9,430 bases of DNA from Actinomycetes bacterium (GTDB taxonomy: Bacteria; Actinomycetota; Thermoleophilia; Gaiellales; Gaiellaceae), in NCBI GenBank assembly GCA_025350775.1, contig JANXXF010000454.1, positions 1 through 9,430 of the forward strand, in the 5' to 3' direction. Position 1 is the stretch's first letter; each line of letters opens with the position of its first letter. The notes below the pieces were generated by a model, which ran no database searches, had not been told where the DNA came from, and saw only the letters and a program-made list of their open reading frames with translations. The translations under genes were made by a program, and so were the position numbers. This document shows positions 1-6,197 of this stretch, one piece after another.

Positions 1-44
1 AGCCAAGGCTACCGGAACGCCGCGGTGGAGGCGCGGAGTCGAGT

Positions 45-72
45 GGCCTGGCGCCGCCTGTGGCGCCAGGCC
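45..72 (-). terminator. Strong GC hairpin, probable terminator
   Basis: GGCCTGGCGCC (45-55) and GGCGCCAGGCC (62-72) form a perfect 11-bp stem with a 6-base loop. On the minus strand it begins 21 bases after the TAG of the small secreted ORF, where an intrinsic terminator would lie. There is no T-run, as is common in high-GC actinobacterial terminators. It could also serve a gene outside the left edge. Bases 1-44 show no gene I can support. Confidence 0.5.
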
Positions 73-93
73 CTGGAAGAGTGACGTTAGGCC

Positions 94-270
94 CTAGCAG
101 CACCAGCTTGCCATCGACGTCAGCGGACCCTTGCCGTCCGCATGCGCAGCGCCGGCGCTGGCAGCAGTGCCGCCGACGGCGACAGCGGCGACGGCGAAGA
201 CGGTCGCCATCGCGGCCGCGAGCCGTGCGCGCCGCTTCCGCCTGCTTGCCTTCGTGTCGTGCTTGTGCAC
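94..270 (-). CDS. Small secreted protein, or frameshifted front of a longer one
   Basis: From the GTG at 270 the frame gives 58 residues. It opens with a basic n-region (HKHDTKASRRKRRAR, 2-16), a hydrophobic Ala/Val core (17-38) and a signal peptidase site AHA-D after residue 44. This is a classic Sec signal peptide with high GC at third positions. The predicted mature part is only 14 residues, DGKGPLTSMASWCC, ending Trp-Cys-Cys before TAG. In the frame reached by adding one base at the G-run (plus 128-130), the protein would read DGKGS then ADVDGKLVLLGPNVTLPGP and stay open to the window edge, which looks more like protein. Against that, an 11-bp terminator-like hairpin starts 21 bases after the TAG. 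I cannot assign a function. The secreted start is well supported; the C-terminus is not. Confidence 0.55.
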   Translation of the reverse strand: MHKHDTKASRRKRRARLAAAMATVFAVAAVAVGGTAASAGAAHADGKGPLTSMASWCC

Positions 271-275
271 CGTTG

Positions 276-282
276 CTCCTCC
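276..282 (-). promoter_or_regulatory. Strong Shine-Dalgarno site for the small secreted ORF
   Basis: GGAGGAG on the minus strand ends 5 bases before the GTG at 270. It is the best ribosome binding site in the window and the main reason to believe this GTG is a true start. Confidence 0.65.
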
Positions 283-306
283 AGTAGTCTCTCGGCGCAG
301 TGCCGC

Positions 307-343
307 TGCGCGCGGGCTGCAGGATTCGTTCCTGCAGCGCGCA
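307..343 (-). other. Stem-loop in the leader of the small secreted ORF
   Basis: CTGCAGGA (minus strand, 337-330) pairs perfectly with TCCTGCAG (324-317) around a 5-base loop, and TGCGCG/CGCGCA arms (343-338 with 312-307) can extend it past a 4-base bulge. It lies about 35 bases upstream of the Shine-Dalgarno sequence at 282-276. A TANNNT box (TACGGT, 348-343) just before it could start a transcript whose 5' end is this hairpin. It could equally terminate transcription from proS and the XRE gene. I do not recognise a known riboswitch class. Confidence 0.5.
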
Positions 344-392
344 CCGTAGGCCGCCGGGCCGGCGAGGGTGTCACCATGAAGGGGGATCTTCT

Positions 393-410
393 ATCCCTCG
401 ATCGAGGGAT
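393..410. repeat. 18-bp perfect palindrome downstream of the XRE gene
   Basis: ATCCCTCGATCGAGGGAT is its own reverse complement. It is flanked by direct copies of GGGATCT at 383-389 and 406-412 (23-base period), and runs of G (381-385) and C (414-417) could extend the fold. It lies 85 bases after the stop at 495. Without a T-run on either strand it is a poor intrinsic terminator. It could be a protein-binding operator, possibly for the neighbouring XRE protein, or an RNA hairpin. Confidence 0.6.
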
Positions 411-494
411 CTGCCCCGGGAGCCTTGCCGTCGGCTCGCGTCATCCTCGCGTGCCGCGGTCGGACGCTGCTTCGTGCCGCGGCCACCAGGCGCC

Positions 495-809
495 CTACCC
501 GCCGCCGCCCTCTTCGCGCAGCCGCTTGTAGAGCCGGTCGACCAGGTCGGGCATCGCCTCGAGCCGCTCGGTGATGGTACGGATACGCACCTCGAGGAAG
601 TGCTCTGCCTCGACGCCGAGCGCGGCAGCAAGCTTCGCGACGATGTCGCCGGACGGCACCGGCCGGTTGCCGTGCACGACGTGATTGAGGTAGCCGGCCG
701 ACAGCCCGCTCTTCTCGGCCAGGCCGCGGTAGGTGATGCCGGCCTCCTCCATCAGCCGTGTGATCGTGGCTCCAAAGGGCTCCTCGCTGAAGCGCCGCTG
801 GCGGGCCAC
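495..809 (-). CDS. Small XRE/Cro-CI family DNA-binding protein
   Basis: The 104-residue product has an N-terminal helix-turn-helix of the Cro/CI (HTH_3) type at about residues 12-67: FGATITRLMEEAGITYRGLAEKSGLSAGYLNHVVHGNR, then PSGDIVAKLAAALGVEAEHF. The recognition helix would be SAGYLNHVVHG. The C-terminal third (70-104) is a charged helix ending in a Gly run, with no ligand or protease domain. The GTG start shares one base with the proS stop (TAGTG), so translation is probably coupled to proS. A GGGGAG purine run lies 11 bases upstream. The target is unknown. An XRE protein tied to a tRNA synthetase gene suggests a constitutively made regulator or nucleoid-type factor rather than a switch, but this is inference. 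Confidence 0.85.
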   Translation of the reverse strand: MARQRRFSEEPFGATITRLMEEAGITYRGLAEKSGLSAGYLNHVVHGNRPVPSGDIVAKLAAALGVEAEHFLEVRIRTITERLEAMPDLVDRLYKRLREEGGGG

Positions 810-2497
810 TACCGGAGCAGCTCCCCTACCCGCGCCGGCACGGCCGCGACGGCCACGCGTCCCTCCTCACCGGTGGCGCGCAGCTTGACGTCGACGGCGC
901 CGTCCTCCAGCGTCTTCTTGCCCACGGTGATGCGCACCGGGCAGCCGAGCAGGTCGGCGTCGGCGAACTTCTCGCCCGGGCGCTTCTCACGGTCGTCGAG
1001 CAGCACTGTGTGGCCGGCCGCCTCGACGGCGGCGCTGACCTGCTCTGCGATCGCGACGACCTCTTCGCCCGCGGCGTTCATGGCCACGATGTGAACGTGC
1101 CACGGTGCCACCGCCGCCGGCCAGCAGATGCCCTTGTCGTCGTTGTGCTGCTCGATCACGGCCGCCAACGTGCGTGCCGGGCCGATCCCGTAGCTGCCCA
1201 TCACGAGCGGCCGCTGCTCGCCGGCCTCGTCGAGGAACTGCGCGCCGAGCGGAACCGAGTAGCGCGTGCCGAGCTTGAAGATGTTGCCGATCTCGATCGC
1301 CGGCTCGATGCGCAGCGTGCCTCCGCAGCGCGGGCACCCCTCCCCCGCGCTCACCTCGCGGATGTCGGCGAAGCGGGCCTGGTAGTCGCGGCCTGCCTCG
1401 ACGCCGAGCAGGTGCCAGCCGTTGCGGTTGGCGCCCGCGACGTAGTTGCCGGTGCGCAGCGTCTCGTCGGCGATGATCGGGATGGTGATCCCCACCGGGC
1501 CGAGCGAGCCGCCGTCGGCGTCGAACGCGGTGCGTATCTCGTCGGGGTGCGCCGGCCGGAACTCGCCGCCGAGCGCCTTCTGCAGCTTCAGCTCGTGCAG
1601 GCGATGGTCGCCGCGCACCAGGCCGAGCACGAGCTGGCCGTCCGGCCCGACGACGGGCATCGCCTTCGACGTCGTGCGCGGGTCGATGCCGAGCAGCGCG
1701 GCAAGCGCGTCGATCGTGGTGGCGTTCGGCGTCTCGATCTCCTCGGGCTGCTCGCGCGACGGCGCGAACGCAGGCGCCGCGGCCACGGAGGAGGCGACCT
1801 CGACGTTGGCGGAGTAGTCGCAGCGGTCGCAGAGGGCGACCTCGTTCTCGCCGGCGTCGCACGGGGCCAGGTACTCGTGCGCCAGCGAGCCGCCCATCAG
1901 GCCGACGTCGCTTTCGCACTCGTAGTACTCGAGGCCGCAGCGGTCGAAAATGCGCCGGTACGCCTCGGCGTGCTTCCAGTAGGAGACGTCCAGGCCCTGC
2001 TCGTCGCGGTCGAACGAGTAGGAGTCCTTCATGATGAACTCGCGGACGCGCAGCAGGCCGGCGCGCGGACGCGGCTCGTCGCGCGCCTTCGTGCCGAAGT
2101 GGTACCAGATCTGCGGCAGCTGCTTGTACGAGTTGAGCTCGGTCGCGTGGAACGTGACTGTCTCCTCGTGCGTCATCGCCAGCACGAAGGGCCGCTCGTT
2201 ACGGTCGTTCAGCTTGTACAGCTCGGAGACGCCGTAGCGGCCGGTCTTCTGCCACAGCTCGGCGGGCGTCAGTAGCGGCATCAGCAGCTCCTGCCCGCCG
2301 ATCGCGTCCATCTCCTCGCGGATGATCTGCACGACCTTCTGATGGATCCGCCAGCCTGCGGGCAGGAAGCTGTAGAGGCCGGCGCCGACCTGGCGGATCA
2401 GGCCCGCGCGCAGCAGCAGGCGATGGCTGGCGGCTTCCGCCTCGGCGGGGTCGTCACGGAGAGTCGGCAGGAAGAGCTGGGAGGCACGGGTCGGCAT
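809..2497 (-). CDS. proS: Prolyl-tRNA synthetase, bacterial type with editing domain
   Basis: ProRS charges tRNA-Pro with proline; the bacterial form also hydrolyses mischarged Ala-tRNA-Pro in an inserted YbaK-like domain. The 562-residue product has the class II core. Motif 1 lies around GWRIHQKVVQIIREEM (48-63), with THEE at 109-112, motif 2 RDEPRPRAGLLRVREFIMKDSYSF at 139-162, motif 3 GSYGIGPAR at 434-442, and a C-terminal anticodon-binding domain from about 465 (WHVHIVAM, then DDREKRPGEKFADADLLGCP). The insertion domain spans about 235-385, with Lys278 of TSKAMPVV matching the editing lysine. CDRC (223-226) and CPRC (388-391) flank it and may bind zinc, as in many relatives. I chose the ATG at 2497 over one at 2527 because the family starts at MxTSQ-like MPTRASQLFLPTL. 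The stop shares a base with the next gene's start. Confidence 0.97.
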   Translation of the reverse strand: MPTRASQLFLPTLRDDPAEAEAASHRLLLRAGLIRQVGAGLYSFLPAGWRIHQKVVQIIREEMDAIGGQELLMPLLTPAELWQKTGRYGVSELYKLNDRNERPFVLAMTHEETVTFHATELNSYKQLPQIWYHFGTKARDEPRPRAGLLRVREFIMKDSYSFDRDEQGLDVSYWKHAEAYRRIFDRCGLEYYECESDVGLMGGSLAHEYLAPCDAGENEVALCDRCDYSANVEVASSVAAAPAFAPSREQPEEIETPNATTIDALAALLGIDPRTTSKAMPVVGPDGQLVLGLVRGDHRLHELKLQKALGGEFRPAHPDEIRTAFDADGGSLGPVGITIPIIADETLRTGNYVAGANRNGWHLLGVEAGRDYQARFADIREVSAGEGCPRCGGTLRIEPAIEIGNIFKLGTRYSVPLGAQFLDEAGEQRPLVMGSYGIGPARTLAAVIEQHNDDKGICWPAAVAPWHVHIVAMNAAGEEVVAIAEQVSAAVEAAGHTVLLDDREKRPGEKFADADLLGCPVRITVGKKTLEDGAVDVKLRATGEEGRVAVAAVPARVGELLR

Positions 2498-2507
2498 CGT
2501 GCCGGGG

Positions 2508-2513
2508 AGCGTA
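2508..2513 (-). promoter_or_regulatory. Possible -10 box (TACGCT) for proS
   Basis: TACGCT fits TANNNT and ends 10 bases before the preferred proS ATG at 2497, the same spacing as the box before ispG. The intervening CCCCGGCACG has no Shine-Dalgarno sequence. It lies in the 112-base gap downstream of ispG. No -35 hexamer is visible. Chance occurrence cannot be excluded. Confidence 0.35.
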
Positions 2514-2609
2514 GCCAAGAGGGGCAACGCGCAGCGCGGAGAGCCGCTGGAGACCGGGCGCGGGGATCTGCTGCAGGCGCCGGCAGGGCCGCCCGGACGT
2601 GGACGTGAC

Positions 2610-3743
2610 TCAGTCGAGCGGGATGGCCGACATCTCGGCCATCGCCAGCGCGGCGGACTTGGCCATCTTCAGGCGCTTCGGCCGCGGCATGCCGTCGGCG
2701 ATCCAGCGGTCGATCTCGCTGAACAGCTCGTCGATCAGGATCTCCGAGTCGACCTTCTTGAGCACGCGGCCGTGGGCGTAGAGGAAGCCGACGTCGCGGC
2801 CACCGGCGATGCCGAAGTCGTCGTCGCCCGCCTCGCCAGGGCCGTTCACGGCGCAGCCGAGCACGGCGACCTCGAAGGCCTCCGGGTACTGCTTGAGCCG
2901 GGTCTCGACCTCGACCGCCAGGCTCTCGACGCCAACGTTGTCGCGGCCGCAGGAGGGGCAGGAGATGAGGATCGGCCCGCGCTCACGCAGGTGCAGCGCC
3001 TTGAGGATGTCGAAGGCGACCTCGATCTCCTTGACCGGGTCGGCGGTGAGCGAGACGCGGATGGTGTCGCCGATGCCGTCGATCAGCAGCGCGCCCATGC
3101 CGGCGGCGCTCTTGATCGCACCGGTCGTGGGCGGCCCCGCCTCGGTGACGCCCAGATGCAGCGGATAGTCCACCTTGGACGAAAGCAGCCGGTAGGCGCG
3201 GATCATGGTCGGCACGTTGCTCGACTTGACCGAGATCTTGAAGTTGAAGAAGTCGAGCTGCTCGAGCAGGCGCACCTCCTCGAGGGCGGCCTCGACGAGC
3301 GCCTCGGCTTGATCCTTCTGGGCGAGGGCGTCGAGGTGCTTGGGCAGCGAGCCCGAGTTGGCGCCGATCCGCAGCGGGATGCCGGCCTTCCGCGCCGCCT
3401 CGACGACGAGCGCGACCTTGTCCGGGCCGCCGATGTTGCCCGGGTTGATGCGCACCGCAGCGACGCCCGACTCGATCGCCTTCAGCGCGAGGCTCGCGTT
3501 GAAGTGGATGTCGGCGATGACCGGGATCGGCGAGAGCTTGACGATCTTCCGCAGGGCAAGCGCGTCCTCGGTCTTGGGGACGGCGCAGCGCACGATCTCG
3601 CAGCCGGCAGAGGCGAGCGCTGCAATCTGCGCGACCGTTGCCGACACGTCGTGCGTCTTGGTGAGGGTCATCGACTGCACCCGCACGGGCGCGCCGCCGC
3701 CGATGGTGACGCCGCCTACGCTGATCTGCCGGGTCATGGGCAT
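2610..3743 (-). CDS. ispG: 4-hydroxy-3-methylbut-2-en-1-yl diphosphate synthase
   Basis: IspG (GcpE) is the penultimate MEP-pathway enzyme: it reductively opens MEcPP to HMBPP with a [4Fe-4S] cluster fed by ferredoxin or flavodoxin. Using the ATG at 3743 gives 377 residues, the usual length of the short bacterial form. Motifs: VRVQSMTLTKTHD (20-32), AGCEIVR (46-52), VIADIHF (75-81), VRINPGNIGG (97-106), LRIGANSGSL (124-133), LHLGVTEAG (195-203) and GIGDTIRVSL (223-232). SCPSCGR holds cluster ligands Cys262 and Cys265, and GCAVNGPGEA holds Cys297 and Glu304. The frame is open upstream to an ATG at 3878, which would overlap rseP and add 45 low-complexity Ala/Gly/Pro residues not seen in the family, so I reject that start. 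An ATG at 3737 is equally possible. Confidence 0.97.
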   Translation of the reverse strand: MPMTRQISVGGVTIGGGAPVRVQSMTLTKTHDVSATVAQIAALASAGCEIVRCAVPKTEDALALRKIVKLSPIPVIADIHFNASLALKAIESGVAAVRINPGNIGGPDKVALVVEAARKAGIPLRIGANSGSLPKHLDALAQKDQAEALVEAALEEVRLLEQLDFFNFKISVKSSNVPTMIRAYRLLSSKVDYPLHLGVTEAGPPTTGAIKSAAGMGALLIDGIGDTIRVSLTADPVKEIEVAFDILKALHLRERGPILISCPSCGRDNVGVESLAVEVETRLKQYPEAFEVAVLGCAVNGPGEAGDDDFGIAGGRDVGFLYAHGRVLKKVDSEILIDELFSEIDRWIADGMPRPKRLKMAKSAALAMAEMSAIPLD

Positions 3744-3753
3744 ACGGCCGCAG

Positions 3754-3759
3754 ATTGTA
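3754..3759 (-). promoter_or_regulatory. Possible -10 box (TACAAT) for ispG
   Basis: TACAAT on the minus strand matches TATAAT at five of six positions and sits in a short AT-richer patch. It ends 10 bases before the ATG at 3743. No Shine-Dalgarno sequence precedes that ATG, and no -35 hexamer is evident. The geometry suggests a leaderless or near-leaderless transcript of ispG made separately from the upstream operon. Confidence 0.45.
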
Positions 3760-3779
3760 GAGATTGGTGCGGTCGTGCC

Positions 3780-3798
3780 GCCGGGCGCATGCCCCGGC
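3780..3798 (-). other. Small hairpin in the rseP-ispG gap
   Basis: On the minus strand GCCGGG pairs with CCCGGC around a GCATGCG core that is itself nearly palindromic. It lies after the rseP stop and upstream of the candidate ispG promoter. No T-run follows, so it is at best a weak terminator or an mRNA-processing or stability element. Confidence 0.3.
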
Positions 3799-3816
3799 AC
3801 GGTGCCGTCGGGCCCG

Positions 3817-3858
3817 GCCGCCCCGCCGGCCGGCTCAGCCGCCCCGCCCGCCGGCTCA
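3817..3858. repeat. 21-bp tandem duplication at the rseP 3' end
   Basis: Two adjacent 21-base units, 3817-3837 and 3838-3858, differ at one base. Each ends in GGCTCA on the plus strand, and the one next to rseP supplies the rseP TGA stop. A partial third unit (GCCGCC) continues at 3859. In the frame leading into ispG each unit would encode AEPAGGA. Confidence 0.8.
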
Positions 3859-5097
3859 GCCGCCGCGACCGCCGACATCGTTCGTCAGGCCGATGAAGAA
3901 GAGCATCAGCACGAGCGCGATGCCGATCACCGAGATCCGCATGTACGCCGCCTTCGCAAAGGAGCGGCCACGGATGCCCTCGATCAGCGACACCGCGATG
4001 TGGCCACCGTCGAGCGGTAGCAGCGGCAACAGGTTGAGCAGGCCCAGCGAGAGGCTGATGAAGGCGAGCAGGGTGACGTAGGCCACCCAGCCGGACGATG
4101 CAGCCCGCGCGGACGCGCGGACGATGCCGACCGGGCTGGAGATCTGGTCGCGGCCCTGTTGGTGGATGAGGTTCCCGAGCGAGACGCCCGTGTCGCGGCT
4201 GATGAAGCCGAGGGCCTTCACCGCACGCAGCGCGGCCTCGCCCGCCGGGTAGCCGGAGTCGTCGAGGCCGATGCCGAGCCGGTAGGCGCCGTCGAGCAGC
4301 AGCGGCCGCACGGCCGGCAGAGTGAGGGAGCGGCCGTGGCGGCGGACGACGAGCGCCAGCGGCCCGCCGGTCGTGCTCTGGATCGCCTGGCGCAGCTGCT
4401 CGCCGTCGACAGTCGGCTTGCCGTTGACCCGGACGACCACGTCACCGTCACGGAGCCCGGCCGTGAACGCGGGCGAGCGGATGTCTGAGGTACCGCTGCG
4501 GACGGTCTGGTCGACTCGCTGGATGCGGTTCGTGGCTGGCCCCAGCGAGACCATGAACACGACCCAGAACAGCCCGAGCGCGACGAGGAAGTTAGCTCCT
4601 GGCCCGGCGAGGATCACGGCGACGCGCTTCCAGGTGCGGGCGCGCCAGTAGGCATCGTCGGCGCAGGCGTCGGCGAGCTCGGTCAGGCCGCGGTCGGCTG
4701 CCTTCGCAGCAGCCGCCGAAAGGTCGGCACCGGCGAGCATCGCCTCGACCGCCGGCAGCGCCGCCCGTGCCGCCAGGAAGTCCTCGGCGGCGAGCGCGTT
4801 CCTCACCTCGTTGAGCGGCCGCACGAGGCCCGGCAGCTCGCGCAGCACCGGCCCGAAGTAGTCGTCGACGTCGCCTGCGGCCGGGCGGTGCATCCCCGGG
4901 ATCTTCACGTAGCCGCCGAGCGGGATCGTGCCGATGCCGTACTCGATGCCGTTGCGGGTGCGCTTGACGAGCGCCGGCGGGAAGCCCAGGTAGAACTTGC
5001 GCGGGCTCATGCCCACCGCGCGGGCGACGAAGAAGTGGCCGGCCTCGTGGATGAGGATCAGCGCGGCGAGGCCGAGGACGGCGACGACGAAGTTCAC
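3856..5097 (-). CDS. rseP: RseP-type site-2 intramembrane zinc metalloprotease with enlarged cytosolic insert
   Basis: Site-2 proteases cut transmembrane helices, typically of anti-sigma factors, inside the cytoplasmic membrane. The 413-residue product starts with a hydrophobic helix carrying the zinc motif HEAGH (17-21), followed by FGFP-like YLGFPPALV and IPLGGYVKIPG (58-68). WKRVAVILAGPGANF (156-170) and a second helix follow, then a PDZ domain at roughly 190-265. It ends with helices holding NLLPLLPLDGGH (355-366), in which Asp363 is the third zinc ligand. Between GGYVKIPG and WKRV lie about 85 residues (71-155), Ala-, Asp- and Glu-rich and predicted helical by eye; E. coli RseP has about 30 there. 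The start is GTG at 5097 with little Shine-Dalgarno sequence, 13 bases after dxr, so coupling with dxr is likely. The stop falls inside a 21-bp tandem repeat. Confidence 0.95.
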   Translation of the reverse strand: MNFVVAVLGLAALILIHEAGHFFVARAVGMSPRKFYLGFPPALVKRTRNGIEYGIGTIPLGGYVKIPGMHRPAAGDVDDYFGPVLRELPGLVRPLNEVRNALAAEDFLAARAALPAVEAMLAGADLSAAAAKAADRGLTELADACADDAYWRARTWKRVAVILAGPGANFLVALGLFWVVFMVSLGPATNRIQRVDQTVRSGTSDIRSPAFTAGLRDGDVVVRVNGKPTVDGEQLRQAIQSTTGGPLALVVRRHGRSLTLPAVRPLLLDGAYRLGIGLDDSGYPAGEAALRAVKALGFISRDTGVSLGNLIHQQGRDQISSPVGIVRASARAASSGWVAYVTLLAFISLSLGLLNLLPLLPLDGGHIAVSLIEGIRGRSFAKAAYMRISVIGIALVLMLFFIGLTNDVGGRGG

Positions 5098-5110
5098 GCC
5101 AGGACCGCCG

Positions 5111-6190
5111 TCATGGCTGCAGCGCCATCAGCAGGGTCGCCGTGCGCCGTGCCTCGGCGTCCGCTGCGACGAGTTCGTCCAGGTCGCGCGCGGGGGTGCC
5201 CGGGACGGCGGCCAGCACCTGCTCGGTGAGCGCGGCGATGCCGAGGAACGGCAGCCGGCCGGCCAGGAACGCGGCGACGGCCACCTCGTTGGCGGCGTTG
5301 AAGGCCGCCGGCAGCGTGCCGCCCCGCTCCCCGGCGGCACGCGCAAGAGCCAGCATCGGGAACGCGTCGAGATCGGGCGCCGAGAACTCGAGCGTCAGCC
5401 CGGCGGCGAAGTCGAGCGGCGGCAGCGGCGTGGCGGCGCGCTCGGGATAGGTGAGCGCGTACGAGATCGGGACGCGCATGTCCGGGTAGCCGAGGTGCGC
5501 GAGCGTGGCGCCGTCGCGGAAGCGGACGAGCGAGTGGACGATCGAGGTCGGGTGCACTGTCACCTCGATCCGGCTGTACGGAAGGCCGAAGAGGTAGTGC
5601 GCCTCGATCACCTCGAGGCCTTTGTTGGCAAGCGTGGCGGAGTCGACCGTGATCTTCGGCCCCATGCTCCAGGTCGGGTGAGCCAGCGCCTCCTCACGGG
5701 TAACTTCGACCAGCTCGGTGCGGGTGCGCCCGCGGAATGGCCCGCCCGACGCGGTAAGCACGATCGAGTGCACCTGCTCGGCCGGATGGCCCTCGAGGCA
5801 CTGGAACACCGCCGAGTGCTCGCTGTCGACCGGTAGCAGCCTCCCGCCGCCGCGCGCCTGCGCCGCCAGCGCGAGATCGCCTGCCGCCACGAGGCTCTCC
5901 TTGTTGGCAAGGGCGAGGTCGATGCCGCGCTCGAGCGTCCACATCGTCGCCGGGAGGCCGGCGAAGCCGACCACAGCGTTGAGCACGACGTCGGGCTCGC
6001 AGCGCTCCAGCAGCTCCGTGAGGTCGCCGCCGACCTGCGTGTGCCGGACGCCCAGCCGGGCGGCCAGCTCGTCGAGCGGCTGCGACCCCGAGGCGAGCGC
6101 GCACAGCTCGAGCTCGGGGTGCGCCTCGACGATCTCGATCGCCTGCCGGCCGATCGAGCCGGTGGCTCCGAGGAGTGCGATGCGCTTCAC
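5111..6190 (-). CDS. dxr: 1-deoxy-D-xylulose 5-phosphate reductoisomerase
   Basis: DXR (IspC) is the second enzyme of the MEP isoprenoid pathway: it rearranges and reduces DXP to 2-C-methyl-D-erythritol 4-phosphate with NADPH and a divalent metal. All catalytic motifs are present: GATGSIG (8-14) for NADPH, LANKESLV (94-101), PVDSEHSA (120-127) with metal ligands Asp122 and Glu124, TASGGPFR, the flexible-loop HPTWSMGPKI (171-180), NKGLE with metal ligand Glu193, and FNAANEVAVAAFL. At 359 residues it is shorter than the 398-residue E. coli enzyme. About 28 residues are missing between the glycine loop and LANKES, and about 10 more between SEH and NKGLE. The start is GTG at 6190; the glycine-rich first strand follows at once, so no earlier start is needed. 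rseP begins 13 bases after its stop. Confidence 0.97.
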   Translation of the reverse strand: MKRIALLGATGSIGRQAIEIVEAHPELELCALASGSQPLDELAARLGVRHTQVGGDLTELLERCEPDVVLNAVVGFAGLPATMWTLERGIDLALANKESLVAAGDLALAAQARGGGRLLPVDSEHSAVFQCLEGHPAEQVHSIVLTASGGPFRGRTRTELVEVTREEALAHPTWSMGPKITVDSATLANKGLEVIEAHYLFGLPYSRIEVTVHPTSIVHSLVRFRDGATLAHLGYPDMRVPISYALTYPERAATPLPPLDFAAGLTLEFSAPDLDAFPMLALARAAGERGGTLPAAFNAANEVAVAAFLAGRLPFLGIAALTEQVLAAVPGTPARDLDELVAADAEARRTATLLMALQP

Positions 6191-6197
6191 CTCTCGC

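Noticed and set aside
1..84. Open plus-strand frame from the window edge to a TGA at 82-84
   Set aside because: Only 27 Arg-rich residues, and the strong 45-72 hairpin lies inside it; too short to support as the end of a gene.
120..377. 85-residue minus-strand frame starting with MVTPSPARR
   Set aside because: Pro/Arg/Ala-rich low-complexity product with no Shine-Dalgarno sequence; it overlaps the better-supported signal-peptide ORF in another frame.
391..444. 17-residue minus-strand ORF (MTRADGKAPGADPSIEG) ending in the palindrome
   Set aside because: Weak ribosome site, no feature of a known attenuator peptide; expected by chance at this size.
450..482. 10-base direct repeat CGTGCCGCGG at 450-459 and 473-482
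   Set aside because: Short GC-rich repeat of two copies; likely chance, although its 23-base period equals that of the GGGATCT pair nearby.
300..1094. 264-residue plus-strand open frame across the XRE gene and the end of proS
   Set aside because: It overlaps two clear genes on the other strand, has unusual composition and no ribosome site.
1010..2275. 421-residue plus-strand open frame
   Set aside because: Lies entirely opposite proS, Arg/Ala/Val/Asp-rich with no recognisable motif; an antisense shadow caused by high GC.
809..2527. proS starting at the ATG at 2527
   Set aside because: The first 10 residues (MPLLATLPGT) are absent from the family, which starts at the equivalent of MPTRASQLFL; a TANNNT box also lies between the two ATGs.
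2610..3878. Longer ispG starting at the ATG at 3878
   Set aside because: The extra 45 residues are low-complexity Ala/Gly/Pro produced by a tandem repeat, overlap rseP and have no counterpart in IspG; the family begins near MTRQISVGG.
2499..3896. 465-residue plus-strand open frame
   Set aside because: Opposite ispG, dominated by Arg/Asp/Gly/Leu repeats; a shadow of the high-GC coding strand.
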